A stretch of 64,000 nt of DNA, taken from assembly GCF_004295645.1 (NCBI RefSeq), contig NZ_CP034752.1, positions 558,001 to 622,000 of the forward strand, written 5' to 3'. Made by a program: the position numbers and the translations under genes. The stretch is from Limnobaculum zhutongyuii. Lineage in GTDB: Bacteria; Pseudomonadota; Gammaproteobacteria; Enterobacterales; Enterobacteriaceae. The notes beneath the pieces were generated by a model. It was not told where the DNA came from, did no database searches, and worked only from the letters and a program-made list of their open reading frames with translations. Positions 40,721 to 48,097 of this stretch are shown one piece after another. Numbering within the stretch: position 1 is the first letter of the stretch; every line of letters starts with the position of its first letter.

Positions 40721-42442
40721 ATGAAGTGCTTTTCTCGCACGGTTGTATCCGTACTGCTTCCCTGTGTGTTGTCCGGGTTAGTTTTTCCTTCAGTTAGTTT
40801 AGCAAAATACGATCCCACTAAAGACTATCAGGAAATTCCCGCTATCGTAAAACAGTTTCCGGCCCCCAGCCTGATAGAACTGGGTACACCCGCCTTTGAT
40901 AAAGATAAAACTGATTTCACCTCCCAGCAGGAGATGGAAAAATTTATTAATGACCTGAGTAAGACATCCGGTACATTGCGGGTGAAGCAGATTGGATTAT
41001 CCCAACAGGGAAAATCAATTTCACTACTGGTATTTTCTGGCTCACAAACGGCGTCACCGGAAGTTTTGCTGAAAAATGGCAAACCGACGGTACTGATTAT
41101 TGCTTTACAGCATGGCAATGAGCCAGCTCCGGGAGAAGCCGCACTGGCCTATGCAAAAAGCCTGGCTGAGGGGAAAGAAGGGGATGTACTTACCCGGGTT
41201 AACGTATTAATTATGCCCAGAGCCAATCCGGACGGTGCCGAAAGTTTCAGCCGCGATTTGGCAAACGGTATCAATTTAAATCGTGACCATTTACTGTTGA
41301 GTACGCCGGAAAGTCGTGCCATTGCACAGGTATTTATTCAGTATCAGCCGGATGTAGTGTTAGACAGCCATGAATATAGCGTTGCTGGTCGCTGGGTGGA
41401 AAAATTTGGTGCGGTGCAACGTTATGACGCCATGCTGCAACAGGCGACCACGAATAATTTGCCAGCGCGACTAACCAAGATGATGGATAAACCGTTTCGT
41501 GAAGGTATCGTCAGTACCTTTGAAACCAATGGATTAAGCCACTCCTGGTACTACACCACGGATAAGTTAGATAAGCAGGATAAAACATTGTCAATGGGGG
41601 GCATTGAAGCCGATACGTTGCGCAATATTGCCGGGCTACGCAATTCAGTTTCATTTTTGCTGGAAAACCGGGGTGTGGGTTTAGGGAAAGCGCACTTTGC
41701 CCGTCGGGTGTATACCCAGTTTTTAGCCATGCAAACTATGGTTAAAGTCAGCGCTAAAAATAGTGCTGATTTGCTTAATAATGGGCAAGAGATTCGCCAC
41801 GATATTGCTACTCAGGCCGGACAGGGCGCTATCGTTGTTAAAGGCGAAATGACGCCAGAAAAACGGACTATTTCTATGATTGATGCCAAAACAGCCGATG
41901 GCATCAAAGTGAATGCTGACTGGCGCTCGGCATTAAGCATTATGCCGGTGATTACCCGCACCCGTCCTTATGCTTATTTATTGGCGCCAACGGAGAAAAA
42001 AGCGGTACAGAACCTTCAGGCATTAGGAATAGAGGTTTACCAAATTGTTCAGCCTCAAAAAGTTAAGGTTCAGCAATATACTCTGGCAGATCGTAACGAA
42101 AGTACCAAAAAGGATGTTACCGGCAGCATAGGGCAAAAAGGGAATCAGATGATTCAGGTCACTACCCGAATAGACGATCGGGAACTGGATTTGTCTGCCG
42201 GGTACTATTACATTCCGCTAAATCAGCCTTTGGCAAATCTGGCCATAGCGGCGCTGGAGCCAGAAACGCAAAGCAGTTTTGTGGCAAATGGCATTATTAG
42301 TCTACCGAAAGTAAAAACAGAAAAGAAAAAGGCCAAAACCAAAGCGAAAACTCAGGCCACTAATGCCGAAGTGGCATTGCCCGTGTTACCGCTTTATCGT
42401 TTAACTGAACGCGCTGATATCTCATTGGTATTAGTAGAATAA
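40721..42442 (+). CDS. Secreted M14 family zinc carboxypeptidase
   Basis: A 573-residue exported peptidase from the ATG at 40721 (GGAG upstream). Signal peptide about 1-28 (ending SVSLA). The M14 zinc ligands are His131 and Glu134 in QHGNEPAPGE and His217 in DSHEYS, with substrate-binding RANPDG (from 167), NLNRD (about 186) and a catalytic-type Glu315 in FLLENRG. The C-terminal part (about 330-573) is an extra domain with a Lys/Ala-rich stretch near 530-545. Such enzymes remove C-terminal residues from peptides; the physiological substrate is unknown. It stands alone between ybcI and an oxidoreductase. Confidence 0.9.
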   Translation: MKCFSRTVVSVLLPCVLSGLVFPSVSLAKYDPTKDYQEIPAIVKQFPAPSLIELGTPAFDKDKTDFTSQQEMEKFINDLSKTSGTLRVKQIGLSQQGKSISLLVFSGSQTASPEVLLKNGKPTVLIIALQHGNEPAPGEAALAYAKSLAEGKEGDVLTRVNVLIMPRANPDGAESFSRDLANGINLNRDHLLLSTPESRAIAQVFIQYQPDVVLDSHEYSVAGRWVEKFGAVQRYDAMLQQATTNNLPARLTKMMDKPFREGIVSTFETNGLSHSWYYTTDKLDKQDKTLSMGGIEADTLRNIAGLRNSVSFLLENRGVGLGKAHFARRVYTQFLAMQTMVKVSAKNSADLLNNGQEIRHDIATQAGQGAIVVKGEMTPEKRTISMIDAKTADGIKVNADWRSALSIMPVITRTRPYAYLLAPTEKKAVQNLQALGIEVYQIVQPQKVKVQQYTLADRNESTKKDVTGSIGQKGNQMIQVTTRIDDRELDLSAGYYYIPLNQPLANLAIAALEPETQSSFVANGIISLPKVKTEKKKAKTKAKTQATNAEVALPVLPLYRLTERADISLVLVE

Positions 42443-42470
42443 AAATATATCAGGGCAGATTTTCACCGGA

Positions 42471-43322
42471 CTAATCTGACAGCCAGACTCTGCGCATTTC
42501 TCTGGCAAAGGTTTCCAGATTTTTCGGTGTTCTGCCCGTTAGTATTTCAACTTCATTGGTTAGCCGGGTTTCTGCACCGCCTGCAATCATTGTATCCAGA
42601 GAAGCCAGTGCACGCGCATAATTCTCATTCATTCCCTGAGCCACAAAACGTTTAGCCAGCCCTCCCTCGGTCAGTTTGATATGGTCTATTTTCAGTCCAA
42701 TTGCGGCACTAATAATCTTTGCCACCTCACAATAGGAAAGCGCTTTAGGGCCAGTAATAACCACATCCCGGTTTAATGAATCAGGGCGTAACAGTGCGGA
42801 ACAGGCAACCGCTGCAATATCACTGGTATCAACAAATGGAACTCGTCCATCAAAGGTGGCGGAGTAGATACGGCTTTCATCCAGAATGGAGGACATATGA
42901 TACTCCTCCGAAAAATTCTGCATAAACCAGGTGGGGCGCAAAACTGCCCATTCAGGTACATTTTGTTTCAGATAGCTGTGCACAGTGCCAATCATGGGGC
43001 CGCCTTCCTCTAGCAGGGAGGCACTGAGTAGTACAAAGCGGCGAATACCCTGTTTAAGTGCAAGGTCAATAAAGGGACGCATCACCGTCAGTGGTTCGGC
43101 CACATTGGGTGGCGCTACCAGATAAACCGCATCAATACCCTGTAGAACATCAGCATGATTAAGCCTGTTGCTCCAGTCAAAACGTATTGCCTGATGGCCA
43201 TAAATCGATGAACCAGAACGTGAAGCAATGACGCAGGAATGTCCTGCATCTTTTAACTGGGATGCAATACGCCGGCCGGTCTTACCCGTTCCGCCGGTAA
43301 TAAGAATGGTAGGATTTGTCAT
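42471..43322 (-). CDS. NmrA-like NAD(P)-binding oxidoreductase
   Basis: A 283-residue Rossmann-fold protein of the atypical short-chain dehydrogenase/NmrA group. The N-terminal nucleotide motif ITGGTGKTGRRIA is intact; further family features are RFVLLSASLLEEGG, LRPTWFMQNF and the DTSDIAAVACSAL segment. It lacks the canonical YxxxK. The substrate cannot be told; such proteins include NAD(P)H-quinone oxidoreductases and redox sensors. Convergent with the M14 peptidase gene; upstream lies copy 2 of the dispersed repeat. Confidence 0.85.
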   Translation of the reverse strand: MTNPTILITGGTGKTGRRIASQLKDAGHSCVIASRSGSSIYGHQAIRFDWSNRLNHADVLQGIDAVYLVAPPNVAEPLTVMRPFIDLALKQGIRRFVLLSASLLEEGGPMIGTVHSYLKQNVPEWAVLRPTWFMQNFSEEYHMSSILDESRIYSATFDGRVPFVDTSDIAAVACSALLRPDSLNRDVVITGPKALSYCEVAKIISAAIGLKIDHIKLTEGGLAKRFVAQGMNENYARALASLDTMIAGGAETRLTNEVEILTGRTPKNLETFAREMRRVWLSD

Positions 43323-43554
43323 GATGAACGCTCTCTGTAACCTGAACTTATCGCCGGTGATTGGCCTGGTAAAGCATCGGAACTCTGAGTAGGCACGAAG
43401 CCAGCGTTAATTTGAACATAGCATAAAAACAGGAAAGATCGACCCTGTAGCCCCTGTTACAGTGGGATATACGTTAATATTTATGTCGACTATACCCTTA
43501 CGGGGATTTGAATCTATCCAACTTCAGAGTGATAGCAAATTTGTCTGTTTCAAT

Positions 43555-43690
43555 TTCAGTAGATATTCCGGCCGTAAAAGCTATGAGAAAAATCATCATC
43601 GTGCTCGGCCGGAAGGGCCATATACTCAGCTTGAGTGCTCATCCTGGCTGACGCCAGGTCGCCCCAACCACCGCCTTCCCGACAATGAGC
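43555..43690 (+). repeat. Dispersed structured repeat, copy 2
   Basis: Begins TTCAGTAGATATTCCGG. Arms TTCCGGCCG (43566-43574) and CGGCCGGAA (43606-43614) enclose 31 bases; GGGCCATAT follows. A second hairpin, CTGGC-TGAC-GCCAG (43644-43657), corresponds to TTGGC-TTAC-GCCAA in copies 1 and 3: both strands of the outer pair differ, and pairing is kept. GTCGCCCCAACC follows. It lies between ubiV and the NmrA-like gene. A 78-codon open frame across it is only the repeat. Confidence 0.82.
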
Positions 43691-43749
43691 TGTTTTAAGC
43701 CATCACACTAAACTATCAGACTTTGTCATCGACCTGAGCGGAAAGATTC

Positions 43750-44631
43750 TTATTCCTCCACCAACTCCAGTCCGGCAATACGCTTCCAGTAGCCATTACA
43801 GTCTGCCTGATTTTGCAGTTGCAGCGGTGACTGACCTTGTTCGTTATTGCGAAATTGGGTGATCAGTTTCAGAGTGTCGTGGTCCTGTGGTGACAGGCGC
43901 ACGATATCCACCAGTCCATCCATCTCTTTCAGATTATTACCGAGGTTATAGCAATAGCCACTTTGTGTTTGAATGCCATTTAACACAAATACCTGTTGGT
44001 TCTCCTGAGAGATAACGTTGCGGCCTGTTGGGTAGTTAATGCAGCAGGTCTCACACTCATCTTTGGGACGGTTTTCTGAACGGGCGGTAAAGCAACGGGC
44101 TGAATAGGCCAAAGGTAGATGACCATAGCTGAATACTTCCACTTCAAATTGACGGCGAATACCTAACTCTTCGCATTGATTTAGCAAATTAGACAACCAG
44201 TCGCGGGAAAGCTCCACCGGCATACACCAACGAATCATTCCCTGTTTGTGCAGTGAACGTAGGGTATAGGCGTTATAGCAGTTAAGGGCCGGGCCAGCGA
44301 CATAGGGTAATCCATGTTCTGATGCCATATTGACGGCACCCAGATCGTTGGCCTCAATCAGGAATTCACCATTTTCGATATAGCGTTTTAGCTCAGTTAA
44401 TTCTGATGGTGCCTGAATAAGTGCCAGTGTGGATAACACCACCTGTTTACCTGATTGGGCCAGCGTTTTCGCCAGATCCAACCAGTCATTAACCTTCATT
44501 TCACGACGTTTACTGCAAACTGCTTCACCTAAATAGATAATATCGGCACTGCTTTCCATTGCCGAATGATAGAAAGCTTCGGTTTGGTCTTTAGGCCAGT
44601 AGTAGAGCAGAGGCCCCAGAGAATATTTCAT
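43750..44631 (-). CDS. ubiV: Oxygen-independent ubiquinone hydroxylation protein UbiV
   Basis: A 293-residue peptidase U32-like iron-sulfur protein matching E. coli UbiV (YhbV). The four [4Fe-4S] cysteines Cys39, Cys180, Cys193 and Cys197 (ECETCC) are all present. UbiU and UbiV form a heterodimer that, with UbiT, carries out the three hydroxylations of ubiquinone synthesis without O2, using prephenate as oxygen donor. It is 12 bases downstream of ubiU on the same strand. Confidence 0.97.
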   Translation of the reverse strand: MKYSLGPLLYYWPKDQTEAFYHSAMESSADIIYLGEAVCSKRREMKVNDWLDLAKTLAQSGKQVVLSTLALIQAPSELTELKRYIENGEFLIEANDLGAVNMASEHGLPYVAGPALNCYNAYTLRSLHKQGMIRWCMPVELSRDWLSNLLNQCEELGIRRQFEVEVFSYGHLPLAYSARCFTARSENRPKDECETCCINYPTGRNVISQENQQVFVLNGIQTQSGYCYNLGNNLKEMDGLVDIVRLSPQDHDTLKLITQFRNNEQGQSPLQLQNQADCNGYWKRIAGLELVEE

Positions 44632-44643
44632 TGTTGCCTCCTG

Positions 44644-45639
44644 TTATTGCCATTTACGGTGATAAGCACCCAGAGTGGTTTGGGTACCTTCGGACATTGC
44701 GCCCAGCGTTTCCATCCAGGATTTCTCTACGCTGAAGTTTTGTGGATCCGCCAGACAGCGATCGATCGCCTGGCGCCACACTTTTGCTACCTGACTGACA
44801 TAAGCAGGGCTGCGCTGACGACCTTCAATTTTTACTGAGGCAATATTGGCGGCTAGCAAGTCTGGTAACAGCTCCAGCGTATTTAAACTGGTTGGCTCTT
44901 CCAGAGCGTGATACAGCTCATCTCCCACCTGATAACGCCCCTTGCACAGGGTTGGATAACCGGCATTTTCACCGTCTTTATAACGGTCGATCAGCACATC
45001 ATTCAGGCGAGACTCTAAACCCTGTGGCGTTTGCTGCCAGCGCACAAAACGGGCTGGCGAACACGCACCGACGGTATTAGGGGATTCGCCGGTAAGATAA
45101 GAAGAGAGATAGCAGCGCCCTTCAGCCATAATGCACAAGCTGCCAAAGGCAAAAACCTCCAGCGGTACTGGACTGGTACGGGCCAGCTGTTTAACCTGAT
45201 GCATAGAAAGTACCCGTGGTAAAACGACCCGCGCAACATCAAAATTTCGTTGGTAGAAACGAATTGCCTCTTCATTGGTTGCGGATGCCTGAACCGAGAC
45301 ATGACGTTCAAGATGTGGGTAACGTTCTGATGCATATTCCAGCATGGCAATGTCTGCCAGAATTAAGGCGTCGGCACCAATATCCGCTGCCTGATCCACT
45401 GCCCGTTGCCAGCGGCTATAACCGTCCGGATGGGCGAAAGTATTGATGGCGATATGCAGTTTGCGCCGATGGCGATGAACATAACTTACCGCTTCCTCAA
45501 GTTTTTTATCGGTAAAATTCAAACCGGCAAAATGACGGGCATTAGTATCATCTTTAAAGCCAATATAGACGGCATCAGCGCCGTTATCTACGGCTGCTTT
45601 CAACGCCGGTAAATTACCGGCAGGGCACAGCAGTTCCAT
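44644..45639 (-). CDS. ubiU: Oxygen-independent ubiquinone hydroxylation protein UbiU
   Basis: A 331-residue U32-family iron-sulfur protein, identical in length to E. coli UbiU (YhbU) from the ATG at 45639 (MELLCPAGNLPAL) with AGGA upstream; a TTG five codons earlier overlaps that site. Cluster cysteines Cys169, Cys176, Cys193 and Cys232 are conserved. Partner of UbiV in anaerobic ubiquinone synthesis. Divergent from ubiT; a hairpin followed by T-rich sequence lies in its leader. Confidence 0.97.
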   Translation of the reverse strand: MELLCPAGNLPALKAAVDNGADAVYIGFKDDTNARHFAGLNFTDKKLEEAVSYVHRHRRKLHIAINTFAHPDGYSRWQRAVDQAADIGADALILADIAMLEYASERYPHLERHVSVQASATNEEAIRFYQRNFDVARVVLPRVLSMHQVKQLARTSPVPLEVFAFGSLCIMAEGRCYLSSYLTGESPNTVGACSPARFVRWQQTPQGLESRLNDVLIDRYKDGENAGYPTLCKGRYQVGDELYHALEEPTSLNTLELLPDLLAANIASVKIEGRQRSPAYVSQVAKVWRQAIDRCLADPQNFSVEKSWMETLGAMSEGTQTTLGAYHRKWQ

Positions 45640-45664
45640 CTTATCGTCCTGCAAAAAGTAAGAA

Positions 45665-45692
45665 GGTTATTAAAGCGAAGCGCTTAATAACC
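45665..45692 (-). promoter_or_regulatory. Terminator-like hairpin in the ubiU leader
   Basis: GGTTATTAAAGCG and CGCTTAATAACC pair over 12 bp with one bulged A and a 3-base loop. On the minus strand the hairpin is followed by TTCTTACTTTTT and then the ubiU ribosome-binding site, 26 bases before the ATG. It could act as an attenuator or, on the plus strand, nothing obvious. Confidence 0.55.
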
Positions 45693-45947
45693 TATTGAAG
45701 TCGTTACCTGAATCTGTTGGCTGATTGTAATTAACCTTTTGATAACGATTTTTGATTTGAGGCAGCTTATTGCTGATTGGTCAGTTAATTATGGTGTCCC
45801 AAAGTACAGGAGCCGTAGGGAAAAGTATTTTCATTCTGAGGTTATGGCATTTAGCAGTAGATAATTTGATAATTTTTTGACCTGACTCGATGATCTCATG
45901 TCTCATTGTGGCAAAATAGCTTAATTATTTTTTGCAGGAGTCAGCCC

Positions 45948-46469
45948 GTGTTTGAACAACTGAGAGCCCGTTTGGTTCGTCAGGGACCTTCCCTTCTACG
46001 TTTACCAATAAAGTTAACCCCGTTTGCTTTACAGAAACAGGTTTTGCAACAGCTATTGGGTTGGCAATTTCGCCATGCATTGGCAGAAGGTGATTTAGAT
46101 TTTCTTGAACAACGCTGGTTGAAAGTTGAAGTTCGCGATCTTGGCCTGCGTTGGTTTGTTACTGTGCGCGAAGGCGTATTGTTGGTGAGTGATGAGCAGC
46201 AGGAAGATGTCAGTTTTAGCGGAGATGCTAACGATTTGATTCTGATTGCAGCCCGTAAACAGGACCCGGATACACTATTCTTCCAGCGCCGTTTAGTGAT
46301 TGAAGGTGATACTGAACTGGGCCTGTACGTAAAAAACCTGATGGATGCAATTGAACTGGAAAATATGCCGACTCCCCTGCGAATCGGATTACAGCAGCTG
46401 GCTGATTTTGTTGAAGCCGGTTTAAAAGAGGGCGGCGAAGAGCATTCGCGCGCACCGGCATCGTGTTAA
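45948..46469 (+). CDS. ubiT: Ubiquinone anaerobic accessory factor UbiT
   Basis: A 173-residue SCP2-domain lipid-binding protein that hands ubiquinone intermediates to UbiUV (E. coli UbiT/YhbT, 174). I chose the GTG at 45948 (MFEQLRARLV), which has CAGGAG eight bases upstream; the longer frame from 45906 has no support. The core (LTPFALQKQVLQQLLGWQF, AARKQDPDTLFFQRRLVIEG) is strongly conserved. It overlaps yhbS by 7 bases. Confidence 0.95.
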   Translation: MFEQLRARLVRQGPSLLRLPIKLTPFALQKQVLQQLLGWQFRHALAEGDLDFLEQRWLKVEVRDLGLRWFVTVREGVLLVSDEQQEDVSFSGDANDLILIAARKQDPDTLFFQRRLVIEGDTELGLYVKNLMDAIELENMPTPLRIGLQQLADFVEAGLKEGGEEHSRAPASC

Positions 46470-46966
46470 TTCGTGTTGAAATACCCGTTGATGCGGCAGG
46501 CATAAATAAGCTGTTGCGCAAAGCTTTTGCCAGTGACGGTGAAGCTGAACTGGTTAATCATCTGCGTGAAGATGGTTTGATTACGTTGGGCATTGTGGCT
46601 ACTGATGATTACGGTGGTGTGGTTGGCTATGCGGCATTTAGCCCGGTGATGGTTAATGGGGAAGATCGTCAGTGGGTTGGTTTAGCGCCATTAGCCGTAT
46701 CTGAAAAATACCGTGGCAAAGGTTTAGGTAAAGCATTAGTTTACGAAGGATTAGATGCGCTTAATGAATTCGGCTATGCCGCCGTTGCGGTATTAGGTGA
46801 ACCAGCCTATTACGGCGCTTTAGGTTTTAAAACCGCAGCCGGGTATGGCTTACACTGCAAGTGGCCGGATACCGTTTCTGCTTTCCAAATCTATCCTTTG
46901 GCTGAAGAGTCCTTACAAGGGGTTTCCGGATTGGTAGAGTACTCCGCACCCTTTGACCGCTTTTAA
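46463..46966 (+). CDS. yhbS: GNAT family N-acetyltransferase YhbS
   Basis: A 167-residue acetyltransferase, same length as E. coli YhbS, starting with GTG inside the ubiT stop region ([14 protein letters not shown]). The acetyl-CoA binding motif [15 protein letters not shown] and the LGFKTAAGY tail are intact. Its substrate is not settled. Convergent with yhbQ, with a 4-base overlap of the ends. Confidence 0.95.
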   Translation: MLIRVEIPVDAAGINKLLRKAFASDGEAELVNHLREDGLITLGIVATDDYGGVVGYAAFSPVMVNGEDRQWVGLAPLAVSEKYRGKGLGKALVYEGLDALNEFGYAAVAVLGEPAYYGALGFKTAAGYGLHCKWPDTVSAFQIYPLAEESLQGVSGLVEYSAPFDRF

Positions 46967-47310
46967 TGATTCAACAACATAGTTAACTGCTCTATGGAAG
47001 GCTGGTCTTTGACCAGCTTTTCTTTTTTGGCTTTAGTCAGCTGCTTTATTCGATATTCCATTTTTAATGCCTCGGAGTGCCCGGCTGTTTTAATCTGATA
47101 AACCAGTATCAGCTCTCCGGCATTTCTTAGCGCTTTAGCTCCGCTACCGGATTGATGCTGTTTAAAACGACGCTCGATGCAGGTCGTGATCCCGGTGTAC
47201 AGGCGATTATCAGCGGTACGTAAGATATACAAATGCCAGTCACGGTTTTCTGCCAGGGAGTCGCTCTGTTTCACACCAGTTCCATTTTCGGTTGCTAAAT
47301 CAGCATGCAT
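46963..47310 (-). CDS. yhbQ: GIY-YIG nuclease superfamily protein YhbQ
   Basis: The GIY-YIG core is clear: [18 protein letters not shown], then the conserved Arg (IERRFKQH) and the C-terminal KLVKDQPS. E. coli YhbQ has 100 residues. Here the frame is open far upstream; starts are possible at 47310 (115 residues), 47403 (146) or earlier, none with a strong ribosome-binding site. I chose 47310 as closest to the family length and because longer versions would run into the yhbP start. Role in DNA processing is presumed only. Convergent with yhbS and divergent from yhbP. Confidence 0.85.
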   Translation of the reverse strand: MHADLATENGTGVKQSDSLAENRDWHLYILRTADNRLYTGITTCIERRFKQHQSGSGAKALRNAGELILVYQIKTAGHSEALKMEYRIKQLTKAKKEKLVKDQPSIEQLTMLLNH

Positions 47311-47420
47311 ATTATCAATTTTATCGTCTGAAAGCAGCGCACGGCTTTGCTGGTGCTCAGAATTACCCTTTGTGTTAACTTGGCGGCAGAATTTTATTTT
47401 CATCGTGGGATATGAATCTG

Positions 47421-47867
47421 ATGACAACCGATCCTGAATACAGCATGAAAGCCATTTGTCGCTATCTGAAAAGAAATCATGTTGTTAGCTTATGTACCAT
47501 GAGTTCCGATGAGTTGTGGTGTGCCAGCTGTTTTTATCTGTTTGATATGGAAAGTATGGGGCTAATTTTGATGTCAGAACCTCATACCCGACACGGCAAA
47601 CAGGCACTGGTAAACCCTCAGGTAGCAGGTACTATTTCGGCTCAGACAAAAAACATTGCCTTAATTCAGGGTATTCAATATACCGGCCAGCTTCATTTGC
47701 TGAGTGGAGAAGATGAGCAAAATGCACGGGAAAAATATGTTCAACGTTTTCCTGTAGCCAGGCTAACTAGTGCACCTTTGTGGCGATTGAGTTTTGATGA
47801 AATCAAAATGACTGACAATAAGCTTGGGTTTGGTAAAAAGTTTTACTGGCTGCGCGATAATGCGTAA
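47421..47867 (+). CDS. yhbP: YhbP family protein (UPF0306)
   Basis: A 148-residue protein from the ATG at 47421 (GGGA ten bases upstream; an ATG three codons earlier is possible). Matches E. coli Yhb[53 protein letters not shown] and the [12 protein letters not shown] ending. Fold resembles pyridoxamine-phosphate oxidase-like flavin proteins; function unknown. It completes the ubiT-yhbS-yhbQ-yhbP neighbourhood seen in E. coli. Confidence 0.93.
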   Translation: MTTDPEYSMKAICRYLKRNHVVSLCTMSSDELWCASCFYLFDMESMGLILMSEPHTRHGKQALVNPQVAGTISAQTKNIALIQGIQYTGQLHLLSGEDEQNAREKYVQRFPVARLTSAPLWRLSFDEIKMTDNKLGFGKKFYWLRDNA

Positions 47868-48097
47868 TTTAGTTTGATTTATCTATTAATGTGTGTGTTT
47901 TTTTGTTGGATTCATTTTATATGTGTTATTTTTTGTTTTTATAATTGGTTTATTATAAATTTATTTTTTTTAATGCGTTTTATTACCATTTGGAATGTCT
48001 GGTATGGGAAAGGATTCATTCTGCTCTTTATCTAAGATTTGAATTGAAAATGTATTAAAAAAAAAGTTACTTTAATAAATAACATGGATTAATTTTT

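Noticed and set aside
43462..43698. 78-codon open frame across repeat copy 2
   Set aside because: Same reason: coding potential only reflects the repeat, and the frame is not conserved between copies.
45721..45770. Fnr box upstream of ubiU/ubiT
   Set aside because: TTGATAACGATTTT matches only one half of TTGATnnnnATCAA; too weak to list as a feature.
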